Source of the DNA: Candidatus Zhuqueibacterota bacterium 4484_188
GTDB taxonomy: Bacteria > Calditrichota > Calditrichia > RBG-13-44-9
Length of the DNA stretch: 15,964 bases
Assembly (NCBI GenBank): GCA_002049825.1
Contig: MVCZ01000069.1
Coordinates: 1-15,964 of the forward strand
Direction: 5' to 3'
Under the pieces are notes generated by a model. It saw only the letters and a list, made by a program, of their open reading frames with translations. It was not told the DNA's origin and did no database searches. Of this stretch, positions 1-7,238 are shown piece after piece. Position numbers and translations under genes: made by a program. Within the stretch, counting starts at the first letter, position 1. Each line of letters opens with the position of its first letter.

Positions 1-71
1 TCTTGCCTTCGAACAAATTATCCCGCCAATCCCGTAAACCGGTTAAAAAAGGATTAACTGTTCTGTTTCTC

Positions 72-125
72 ATTCATGAAAGAATCGAAAACTTGGTTTT
101 CGAATGAATTATTTATAATTTCATT
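72..125. promoter_or_regulatory. Inverted repeats upstream of the metal-binding protein gene
   Basis: A perfect 8-bp hairpin, TCGAAAAC (85-92) / GTTTTCGA (96-103) with a 3-nt loop, is flanked by a further pair ATTCAT (72-77) / ATGAAT (104-109). Directly after it lies an imperfect palindrome, AATGAATTAT (103-112), TT, ATAATT-T-CATT (115-125). They lie 64-117 nt before the ATG at 189, where an operator or leader structure of a metal-transport operon would be expected. I cannot match them to a known MntR, Zur or Fur box, so a regulatory role is inference only. Confidence 0.3.
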
Positions 126-188
126 AAACATTCTGTGCTAAGAATGCTGACTTTAATGCTGTAAGTTTTTTAAAAAGGAGAAAAAATT

Positions 189-925
189 ATGGGGAAAATC
201 ACCTTGTTAGCATGGCAGGCGCCGACCTGATTTTGTACAACGGATTACACCTGGAAGGGAAAATGACCGATGTGTTCCGAAAAATGCAGCGGCGCATTAA
301 AACGGTGGCAGTAGCCGAAGCCATTCCGCCCGATTCCCTTTTGGCGCCGCCGGAATTCAAGGGCGCGCACGATCCGCACGTCTGGTTCGATGTGGAGTTA
401 TGGCAGTTTTGTGTTGCCAGGATTCGCGACAAACTGGTGGAAATGGATTCTGCCCACGCAAGTGGGTACCGGAGCCGGGCACAAGCTTACCTGGCAAAGC
501 TGGAAGAATTGGACCAGTACGTTTTACGGCAGGCTTTGCGTGTTCCGGAGCCGCAGCGGGTGTTGGTTACCGCCCACGACGCGTTTAATTATTTCGGTCG
601 CGCTTACCATTTTGAAGTGCGCGGTCTGCAGGGAATCAGCACTGCTTCCGAGGCGGGAACCGCCGATATTCAGAAACTGGCAGATTTCGTCAAGGAGCGG
701 CAGATTCCGGCGGTGTTTGTAGAAACTTCCGTTCCCCAGCGCTACATCGAAGCCTTGCAGGCAGCGGTGCGCTCCCGCGGCTTTGATGTGAAAATTGGCG
801 GCAGCCTCTATTCCGATGCTATGGGCGAACCGGGAACGCCGGAGGGTGAGTACACCGGCATGGTAAAACACAATATCGATACGTTATTGAGTTCAATACT
901 TTTTGTCCTTCATTTCATTTTCTAA
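189..925 (+). pseudogene. Metal ABC transporter substrate-binding protein, 5'-deleted and with altered C-terminus
   Basis: Periplasmic or lipoprotein metal-binding protein of the cluster-9 family (TroA/ZnuA/MntC-like), which hands Mn2+ or Zn2+ to the ABC permease. The recognisable frame is 212-925. It has the family marks GADLILYNGLHLEGKM at its very start, DPHVWFD, TAHDAFNYFGR, FVETSVP and YSDAMGEPGTPEGEY. Two ligand histidines and the C-terminal aspartate are therefore visible. The signal peptide and the first beta-domain with the first ligand His (the HPHxYEP region) are missing. A good ribosome-binding site (AAGGAG, 175-180) stands 8 nt before ATG 189, but that frame stops after 13 codons and is not the homologous frame. 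A deletion joining the original start to codon 60-80 of the gene explains this best. The last residues (after HNIDTLLSS) are hydrophobic and unlike the family, at the point where the sequence turns AT-rich, so the 3' end was probably replaced by the inserted restriction-modification block. Translation of 212-925 alone would give a protein without export signal. Confidence 0.75.
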
Positions 926-980
926 TTCTATTCTTGTGTAAATTGTTATATATTTTAGCTACATAAAACCTGGAAGAAAA

Positions 981-1808
981 ATGAATTCTACCTTAATAAA
1001 AAGAAAGAAAAAAGTGATTGCTTTTGGTTGGTATGGAGGAAAATTCAACCATTTGGATTGGCTATTACCCTTATTACCGGAAACTCACCATTATTGTGAG
1101 CCTTTTGGTGGGTCTGCTTCTGTTCTTTTAAATAGAAAATCGTCAAAGGTGGAAACGTATAATGATATTGATGGTGAGGTTGTGAATTTTTTTAGAGTTT
1201 TGAGGGACAAAAAAGAAGAGTTGCTTTATGCAATCGGAATGACTCCTTTTTCAAGAAGAGAATTTCAAATTGCAATTGAGTCTAATGGAAATAGCAAAGA
1301 TTTGTCTGATATTGAAAGAGCAAGAAGATTTTTTGTTAGAGCAAGACAAGTGCGAACTGGTTTAGCTCAAACGGCTTCAAACGGAAGATGGGCAAATTGT
1401 CTTTCAACAAGCAGAGCCGGAATGGCCGGTGCGGTTTCAAGGTGGCTTGGAAGTGTGGAGGGTTTAGAGTATATCGCATCAAGATTATTAAGAGTTCAAA
1501 TAGAAAATGATGATGCTCTGGCTGTAATTAAGCGTTATGACAGCCCGGATACATTATTTTACTGTGATCCACCTTATCCCCATGAATCACGAGGTGATAA
1601 AAATGCCTATAAATATGAAATGACTGATTTTGAGCATGTTAATTTAGCAAATCTACTACAAAAGGTGAAAGGAAAAGTGGCAATTTCAGGGTATAGATGT
1701 GAAATGTATGATGAATTGTATAAAGATTGGAATATACATATTGCTCCAACAAAAAAAGCTCTTTCAATAAAATCTGAAAGGACCGAAATTTTATGGACCA
1801 ATTATTAG
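981..1808 (+). CDS. DNA adenine-N6 methyltransferase, D12 (Dam/DpnM) class
   Basis: Modification enzyme of a type II restriction-modification pair; transfers methyl from S-adenosylmethionine to N6 of adenine in the target site. The 275-residue protein has the D12-class order: an N-terminal GWYGGK motif (about 16-21), the SAM-binding motif CEPFGGSASV (39-48), then a variable target-recognition region, and the catalytic DPPY (196-199). Length is normal for the class. The start at 981 follows a GGAAG ribosome-binding site (972-976). The next gene begins 7 nt after the stop. Codon use is strongly AT-rich, unlike the transporter genes on both sides, which suggests horizontal acquisition. The target sequence cannot be read from the protein. 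If the partner really is SacI-like, the site may be GAGCTC or related, but a D12 methylase would have to methylate the A. Confidence 0.88.
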   Translation: MNSTLIKRKKKVIAFGWYGGKFNHLDWLLPLLPETHHYCEPFGGSASVLLNRKSSKVETYNDIDGEVVNFFRVLRDKKEELLYAIGMTPFSRREFQIAIESNGNSKDLSDIERARRFFVRARQVRTGLAQTASNGRWANCLSTSRAGMAGAVSRWLGSVEGLEYIASRLLRVQIENDDALAVIKRYDSPDTLFYCDPPYPHESRGDKNAYKYEMTDFEHVNLANLLQKVKGKVAISGYRCEMYDELYKDWNIHIAPTKKALSIKSERTEILWTNY

Positions 1809-1815
1809 GAATACA

Positions 1816-2934
1816 ATGAGCGAGGAATCAAAATTAACTTTTAAAGAAAAGTGTAAGCAATATTTATTTGAGAGATGGGATTACATTCTCCACATGTTTG
1901 ATCATGAAGAAATTAAAGAACCTCTTTCCAATGCAGAGGTTGAATTAAAAAAAATAATAAAGGAGTGTTTAACAAGCAGAACAAAATCTTACCGCTATGT
2001 ATTACCAACACAATTGTTAAGCAAATCAGTAGATCATTCTCTCAATTGCACATCATTGCAAGTTGGACATGAAAGCCCCGGTTCATTCGATGCCAGGACT
2101 ATTGCCCATTATGTAATAGTTCCTTTTGATAACGATAATCATGATGTTTTAGGTGGCTCAAAAGAGCCGTATGTAAATAATCCTTTGCGATGTCCTGCAG
2201 TATCAGTTATTTATAGAGACAGGCAAAGAAATAAAGGTGATTGGGATAAATTAATATTTGTTTTAAATAAAGTTCAAAATCAAAACAATGAATCATATAC
2301 TAGAAAAGTTTTTGACCAGATTTTATTTGAAATACACAAATTATTAGATTCTGTTAGAGTTATTTATCCGATTCCGAGTAGAATTAGTCTAAAACAAACT
2401 GTAATACTTCTTGAAGAATTTCTCTCTGAACGATCCGGTGGATCACGATTAGAAGCTATAGCTACAGCTCTTTTTCGGACAATTTCGGATAAATTCAATT
2501 TGTTTGATGAAGTTAGACGAGAAAAAATTAATGTCGCAGATGTTTCCTCCGGTATGGTTGCTGATATCGAATGTTATTTGAATAAAAGAATAGCGTTATT
2601 GGTAGAGGTAAAAGATAGAAGTTTAAGTTTAATTCAATTAAACGCTAAGATTGATAGTGCTCGTTCTAAACAAATAAAAGAAATTCTTTTCATGGCCCAA
2701 AATGGCATTGAAGATTCTAATAGAAGCGAGATCGAAACTAAAATAGCCCAAGAATTTACAAGTGGACAAAACATTTATGTTACGGATTTGTCGCACTTTG
2801 CTGAAGGAATTTTAATTATACTCGGTGAAAACGGTCGTGTTGATTTTTTGAAAAAAATCGGGCTTGAATTAGATAGTTCTAAATCTCCTATTAAAGATAG
2901 AAAGACTTGGGCAGCTCTTTTAAGAAAAATATGA
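1816..2934 (+). CDS. Type II restriction endonuclease, SacI-like family (putative)
   Basis: Likely restriction partner of the methyltransferase 7 nt upstream. The 372-residue protein carries a plausible PD-(D/E)xK nuclease core: E213, D250 (in MVADIE) and E264-x-K266 (in LLVEVKD) after hydrophobic strands. The middle part, SPGSFDARTIAHYVIVPFD followed by GGSKEPYVNNPLR (about residues 88-124), resembles what I remember of the SacI restriction endonuclease family; I could not verify this by search. Start ATG 1816 has an AGGA-type site just upstream, overlapping the end of the methylase gene, so the two are probably co-transcribed. Base composition is AT-rich like the methylase. No regulator (C protein) or Vsr nuclease accompanies the pair. 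It could alternatively belong to another PD-(D/E)xK family; assignment as a restriction enzyme is firmer than the subfamily. Confidence 0.68.
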   Translation: MSEESKLTFKEKCKQYLFERWDYILHMFDHEEIKEPLSNAEVELKKIIKECLTSRTKSYRYVLPTQLLSKSVDHSLNCTSLQVGHESPGSFDARTIAHYVIVPFDNDNHDVLGGSKEPYVNNPLRCPAVSVIYRDRQRNKGDWDKLIFVLNKVQNQNNESYTRKVFDQILFEIHKLLDSVRVIYPIPSRISLKQTVILLEEFLSERSGGSRLEAIATALFRTISDKFNLFDEVRREKINVADVSSGMVADIECYLNKRIALLVEVKDRSLSLIQLNAKIDSARSKQIKEILFMAQNGIEDSNRSEIETKIAQEFTSGQNIYVTDLSHFAEGILIILGENGRVDFLKKIGLELDSSKSPIKDRKTWAALLRKI

Positions 2935-3162
2935 GTTAAATAAGAAAAGCTACCGGTCTTACACTGAATTCCTTTTGGATCAAAAAATATTTGGACCAAT
3001 GATTTGACGAATTATGGATTATCGGTGTAAATTACAAAAATATTTATTTATGGTAGATAGGACAAATTTATCATTTTAGAATAGATTAACTTCTGAAATT
3101 CTTTTTTTTTAATCAATCTTCATAATAGAAACTACTGATAATTTTTACCCAATTTAATAAGG

Positions 3163-3943
3163 ATGAAAACCGATTCAATGGAAAAAGAAGCGATTCATGT
3201 GGAAGATTTAACCGTTGCATACCGGGAAAGCCCGGTACTGTGGGATGTGGATATGATTGTTCCGCAGGGGGTTTTGATGGCAATTATCGGACCCAACGGC
3301 GCCGGAAAAACCACCCTGATCAAATCGATTTTAGGTCTGGTTAAACCGGCGGCGGGGAAAGTGCTGATTTTTGGTTGGCAAGCCCTACGAGTCCCGGCGT
3401 CAACAAGTGGGCTACGTTCCCCAGCGCGGCAGTGTCGATTGGGATTTCCCGACTAATGTTCTGGATGTAGTAATGATGGGGCGATACGGGGCGCTGGGCT
3501 GGATTCGTCGTCCCGGAAAAAAAGACCGGCAAAAAGCGTTGGACTCCCTGCACAAAGTTGGCATGGAGGAATTCAGCAACCGGCAAATCAGCCAGCTCTC
3601 CGGCGGACAGCAGCAACGGGTTTTCCTGGCGCGGGCGCTGGTACAGGATGCCGACATCTATTTCATGGATGAGCCGTTCCAGGGCGTGGATGCCACTACC
3701 GAAAAAACCATCGTTTCCCTGCTGAAGGAACTGCGCGACGCCGGCAAAACGGTCGTGGTGGTGCACCACGATTTACAGACGGTGAAAGAATATTTCGACT
3801 GGGTGATGCTGCTGAATGTGCGCCAGATTGCCTGCGGGCCGGTCGAGAAGGCGTTTACCGAGGAAAGTCTGCGCCTTGCCTATGGCGGTAAAGTGGCGTT
3901 TCTGACCCACCATGTCCACCAGGATGAAACGGATTTATATTAA
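3163..3943 (+). pseudogene. Metal ABC transporter ATP-binding protein (TroB/ZnuC type), frameshifted
   Basis: Cytoplasmic ATPase energising Mn/Zn import by the cluster-9 transporter. The first frame (from ATG 3163, or possibly ATG 3178) gives the N-terminus with Walker A GPNGAGKTT (residues 43-51) and runs off to a stop at 3456. The rest lies in the +1 frame, from about 3379 to 3943: Q-loop region GYVPQRGSVDWDFP, signature LSGGQQQR, Walker B DIYFMDEP, D-loop and H-loop VVVHHD. The switch coincides with TTGGTTGG at 3371-3378. Removing one TTGG gives IFGKPYE, which fits the family, so a 4-bp tandem duplication is the simplest cause. Apart from this the ATPase is complete (about 258 residues). 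With the frameshift, neither part alone contains both Walker A and the signature, so it should be inactive unless the base calls are wrong or frameshifting rescues it. Confidence 0.85.
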
Positions 3944-3970
3944 AATTTCAATAAAGGAAATTTACAAAGC

Positions 3971-4974
3971 ATGTTTGAATTGATTCAAAATCTGTTGAGT
4001 GATTACACTTTCCGCACTGTTGCCCTGGGTTCCGGTGTGTTGGGGATTTTAAGCGGTGCGCTTGGCAGTTTTGCGGTGCTGCGTCGGCAAAGCCTGTTAG
4101 GTGACGCTATTTCTCATTCAGCCCTGCCCGGCATTGCGCTGGCATTTTTGCTAACCCGATCAAAAGAACCTTTGATTCTAATTCTTGGTGCCGCTTTTGC
4201 CGGCTGGCTGGCAACTTTTTTTATCCTGAGCATCGTGCGAAATACCCGCATTAAGGATGACAGCGCGCTGGGTCTGGTGCTTTCTTCTTTCTTCGGTTTT
4301 GGCTTGGTGCTGCTTACCTTTATTCAAAAACAACCCTATGCCAACCAGGCGGGTTTGGAAACATTCCTTTTCGGACAAGCGGCGGCGCTGCTGGCACGCG
4401 ATGTGGTCACCATGGCGGTGCTCAGCTTGATTACCCTGACTGTTCTGGGCATTTTCTGGAAAGAATTTAAGCTGCTTAGTTTTGACCCCGAGTTCGGGCA
4501 GAGCATCGGTTTGCCGGTTCACATTCTGGATATTCTGCTGACCAGTCTGCTGGTAATTGCCATTGTGATTGGTTTGCAAACGGTTGGCGTGGTGCTGATG
4601 AGCGCGATGGTGGTAGCGCCGGCGGCGGCGGCACGGCAGTGGACCGATCGGCTGAGCCTGATGACCATTTTGGCAGGATTTTTTGGCGCGTTTGCCGGGA
4701 TTGCCGGTGCATCAATCAGCAGCATGGTGACCAAACTACCCACCTGAGCGACCTCTACGTCCTGGCAAATCAGCACACCGACCGTGCGCACGGTCACCCA
4801 ATTGAAGTTCTGCGAACGATGAGTGTAGGACACGGCGGTGTGGACCACAGTTTAAATGAACTCCTTTCCCGCGGGTGGGTGGAAAAATCGACCGACGACA
4901 CCTGGCGGCTGACCGTGGAAGGCTACCGCGCCGCCCGGAAAGTCTCCGAGCAGGGGAAGGAGGTGGTGCAATGA
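3971..4974 (+). pseudogene. Metal ABC transporter permease 1 with C-terminal winged-helix domain, internal deletion
   Basis: Integral membrane permease of the cluster-9 (TroC/MntB/ZnuB) family. The first frame, 3971-4747 (258 residues), shows the family hallmarks GDAISHSALPGIALAF, DDSALGLVLS and VVLMSAMVVAPAAAA, with about seven to eight hydrophobic segments, then stops right after SSMVTKLPT. Beginning at about 4746, another frame continues with DLYVLANQHTDRAHGHPIEV and ends at 4974 with a winged-helix-like region (RTMSVGHGGVDHSLNELLSR, then LTVEGYRAARK). Relatives of this fusion type have a last membrane segment and linker between these two parts. About 40-50 residues therefore appear deleted, with loss of frame. 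The stop overlaps the next start as ATGA (4971-4974), showing the original operon arrangement. A Shine-Dalgarno-like AAAGGAAA precedes ATG 3971. As written, a permease without the last helix and without the regulator-like tail would be made. Confidence 0.82.
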
Positions 4975-6077
4975 GTCCGCAAGTCGAAATTCAACTCATC
5001 GCAGTGGTGGTTGCTGTGGCATGTGCGCTGCCCGGCGTTTTCCTGGTGCTCCGGCGCATGGCGATGCTCAGTGATGCCATCAGCCACGCTATTTTGCTGG
5101 GAATTGTGTTGGCGTTTTTTGCCACACAGGATTTGTCTTCCCCTTTCCTGATTATCGCAGCGGCGCTTACCGGTGTGTTAACCGTCAGCCTGGTGGAAGT
5201 GCTGAATCGCACCCGCCTGGTAAAAGAGGACGCGGCAATCGGGCTGGTTTTCCCGCTGCTGTTCAGCATCGGGGTGATTTTGATTTCCCGATATGCCGGG
5301 AAAGTTCACCTGGATACCGACGCCGTCTTGCTGGGGGAACTGGCTTTTGCGCCGTTCGACCGGCTGGTTGTTTTCGGAATAGACATAGGTCCCAAATCGC
5401 TGTATTTAATGGGTGGAATTTTGATGCTGAATCTGGCGTTTATCGTTGTATTCTTCAAGGAATTAAAATTAGCCACTTTTGACGCACAACTGGCGGCAGC
5501 GCTGGGTTTTGCCCCGGGATTAATTCACTACGGTTTGATGACGCTGGTCTCGGTAACTGCAGTGGGCGCCTTCGAGGCGGTCGGTTCCATCCTGGTGGTG
5601 GCGTTGATGATTGGTCCGCCCGCAGCCGCTTATTTGATTACCGACAGCATTGTCAGCATGTTATACCTCAGCAGTGGCATTGGTTTTTTGGCAGCCATCG
5701 GTGGTTACTGGACTGCCCATCTGTTCGACGTTTCCATTGCCGGTTCCATGGCGAGCATAGTGGGGATACTTTTCATGTTTAGTTTTCTTTTTGCCCCGCA
5801 TCGGGGAATGGTGGCGCTGGCTCGCCGCCGGGCAAAACAACGCATTGAATTCGCCCTGGAAATGCTGGTGGTGCACCTGCTGAATCACCAGGGCATGCCG
5901 GAAGAAGAACAAGAATGCCACATCGGGCATTTACCGGCGCACCTGCACTGGAATGCACAGTTTATTGAGCGGATTGTGAAGCAGGGGGAAAAGGAACATC
6001 TGCTGAAACGGGTGCACCAATTTTTAAAACTGACTGACGAGGGTTGCAAGAAAGCCGAAGTTTCTTTAACCCGTTAG
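4971..6077 (+). CDS. Metal ABC transporter permease 2 with C-terminal winged-helix domain
   Basis: Second permease of the cluster-9 metal importer (TroD-like), 368 residues. I chose ATG 4971 because it overlaps the previous stop (ATGA), has GGAAGGAGG just upstream (about 4955-4963) and gives a normal permease N-terminus; the frame stays open further upstream to 4875 without homology. Motifs: LRRMAMLSDAISHAILLGI near residues 25-45, KEDAAIGLVFPLLFS, then FEAVGSILVVALMIGPPAAA, and FLFAPHRGMV at the end of the membrane part (about residue 280). The remaining 85 residues are soluble and look like a DtxR-type winged helix (ALEMLVVHLLN, then FLKLTDEGCKKAE). Such fusions may sense the metal or gate transport, but that is inference. 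It appears intact, in contrast to the other three transporter genes, and is followed 43 nt later by the Mn exporter gene. Confidence 0.9.
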   Translation: MSPQVEIQLIAVVVAVACALPGVFLVLRRMAMLSDAISHAILLGIVLAFFATQDLSSPFLIIAAALTGVLTVSLVEVLNRTRLVKEDAAIGLVFPLLFSIGVILISRYAGKVHLDTDAVLLGELAFAPFDRLVVFGIDIGPKSLYLMGGILMLNLAFIVVFFKELKLATFDAQLAAALGFAPGLIHYGLMTLVSVTAVGAFEAVGSILVVALMIGPPAAAYLITDSIVSMLYLSSGIGFLAAIGGYWTAHLFDVSIAGSMASIVGILFMFSFLFAPHRGMVALARRRAKQRIEFALEMLVVHLLNHQGMPEEEQECHIGHLPAHLHWNAQFIERIVKQGEKEHLLKRVHQFLKLTDEGCKKAEVSLTR

Positions 6078-6120
6078 TTTTTATACATCGGTTTGAATTG
6101 TATCGGGATAGAGAGAATTT

Positions 6121-6678
6121 GTGTCAACAATTGTTATTATCGGAATCGCGCTGGGTCTGGCGATGGATGCCCTGGCGGTGGCGGTAACCACCGGAATTAT
6201 CCTGCCAAAAATTACGCCCCGCCATTACTTCCGCCTCAGTTTTCACTTCGGGCTGTTTCAGGCATTCATGCCGGTGGTCGGCTGGCTGGCGGGACGGTCC
6301 ATCGCCGGTTACATTCAAGCCTGGGACCACTGGATTGCTTTTGGGTTGCTCGGTTTCATCGGCGGGAAAATGATTTACGAGTCTTTTCAGGAGCATCGCA
6401 GCCAGGAGGTCTCCGATCCCACACGCGGACTCCGCCTGGTAACGCTTTCTTTCGCTACCAGCGTCGATGCCCTGGCAATCGGTTTAAGCCTTGCTATTCT
6501 GGGTGTGGAAATTGTCGCCCCGGCAATCTTCATCGGCATTATCACTATGCTGCTTACCATTATCGGCATGAAGATCGGTCAAAAAATCGGGTTGCTTTTC
6601 GGACGCTGGGTGGAAAAAATCGGCGGAATAATTTTGATTGGTATCGGGGTGAAAATTTTGATCGAGCACCTGGGATAA
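6121..6678 (+). CDS. mntP: Manganese efflux pump MntP
   Basis: Inner-membrane exporter of excess Mn2+, MntP/YebN (DUF204) family. The 185-residue protein has the expected two-fold repeat of three helices each: the first half opens with ALGLAMDALAVAVTTGI (the conserved membrane Asp), the second with SFATSVDALAIGLSLA. The family ending GGIILIGIGVKILIEHL is present, and length matches the family (about 185-190). The start is GTG 6121, preceded by GAGAGA (about 6111-6116); there is no in-frame ATG closer to the family N-terminus. It lies 43 nt after permease 2 and is probably in the same transcript. No room exists here for a yybP-ykoY Mn riboswitch. Its presence supports Mn rather than Zn as the main substrate of the importer. 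Confidence 0.93.
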   Translation: MSTIVIIGIALGLAMDALAVAVTTGIILPKITPRHYFRLSFHFGLFQAFMPVVGWLAGRSIAGYIQAWDHWIAFGLLGFIGGKMIYESFQEHRSQEVSDPTRGLRLVTLSFATSVDALAIGLSLAILGVEIVAPAIFIGIITMLLTIIGMKIGQKIGLLFGRWVEKIGGIILIGIGVKILIEHLG

Positions 6679-6785
6679 ATCCACATCTGGCCAGAAAAAA
6701 TGTCTCATCGATTGGTAGTGCCGCTGTAACTGCAAAAAGGAAAAATCGGGAGCTACAATAATTTTGAACGTATTTTTTTAATAGC

Positions 6786-6815
6786 CAATGATGCACACCG
6801 ATTTACACTGATGGG
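6786..6815. repeat. Intergenic 10-bp-periodic repeat, copy 1
   Basis: Three consecutive 10-mers follow the pattern CA(C/A)(T/C)GATNNN: CAATGATGCA, CACCGATTTA, CACTGATGGG. The same pattern recurs at 6940-6969. Such degenerate repeats are not coding here. Function is unknown. Confidence 0.5.
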
Positions 6816-6939
6816 GACAGTAAGTCAGAAATCATGCTTCGGGATACATGAAAGATTTTGAAATTGATTGGCGAAATTTTGAGATTTTTTTGCAGGCTCA
6901 TTTTTTATGATTAAGTTTAATCCAGGATTCTTTATTTGC

Positions 6940-6969
6940 CACTGATTCTCACTGGTGAACACTGATGAC
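6940..6969. repeat. Intergenic 10-bp-periodic repeat, copy 2
   Basis: Three consecutive 10-mers CACTGATTCT, CACTGGTGAA, CACTGATGAC with 10-bp periodicity, matching the pattern of the copy at 6786-6815. Whether it belongs to a dispersed genomic repeat family cannot be told from this window. Confidence 0.5.
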
Positions 6970-7171
6970 AAGAATAATTAATGAATTGGAACAGTGGACA
7001 CCAAATGGTTGAAAGAACAAATGCCAGAACTTTAAGATTTTTAGATAATTGATTTTCAAAATCTCATTGTCGATGAGTAATTTGGGGTGATGGAATAAAC
7101 AGGGTTCAATTGTTGCCGATATTTTCAATTACAGTGAGAAAAGAACCGCTGCAAAATGATTTAAAAATGTG

Positions 7172-7200
7172 TTGCAATTTGCTTAAAATATTTTTATTAT
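7172..7200 (+). promoter_or_regulatory. Sigma-70-like promoter of perR
   Basis: TTGCAA (7172-7177), a spacer of exactly 17 bp, then TATTAT (7195-7200). It ends where the PerR-box-like palindrome begins. Transcription would start around 7207, inside the operator, giving a leader of about 30 nt before ATG 7239. This also argues against TTG 7218 as start. Confidence 0.6.
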
Positions 7201-7217
7201 CTAATAATTATTATTAG
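7201..7217. promoter_or_regulatory. PerR/Fur-type operator upstream of perR
   Basis: CTAATAAT-T-ATTATTAG is a perfect 8-1-8 inverted repeat. Its inner 15 bp agree at 12 of 14 defined positions with the Bacillus PerR box TTATAATNATTATAA. It sits directly after the -10 element, as expected for autorepression. The assignment to PerR itself is inferred from the adjacent gene. Confidence 0.65.
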
Positions 7218-7238
7218 TTGCGAATAATTTGGAAATAC

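Larger units (their letters stand above)
6679..7171. other. Non-coding stretch between mntP and perR
   Basis: I see no credible gene here: frames are short, lack ribosome-binding sites and show no family motifs. It is AT-rich and contains two copies of a 10-bp-periodic CACTGAT-type repeat (6786-6815 and 6940-6969, listed separately). No clear terminator hairpin follows mntP, and no tRNA-like cloverleaf was recognised. The size is large compared with other gaps in the window. It could be the remnant of a lost gene, but nothing in it supports a particular one. Confidence 0.6.

Noticed and set aside
3366..3378. Programmed frameshifting or T-run slippage in the ATPase gene
   Set aside because: Slippage in the T5 run would give LVGKP rather than the family-like IFGKP, and no stimulatory structure or internal Shine-Dalgarno stands at a suitable distance. 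A TTGG duplication explains it better.
6078..6120. A Mn-sensing yybP-ykoY riboswitch before mntP
   Set aside because: The gap of 43 nt is too short and lacks the conserved core.
6093..6761. A 222-codon open frame overlapping mntP
   Set aside because: It is out of phase with a clear MntP protein, rich in Arg/His/Gly as expected for a shadow of GC-rich membrane-protein codons, and has no motif.
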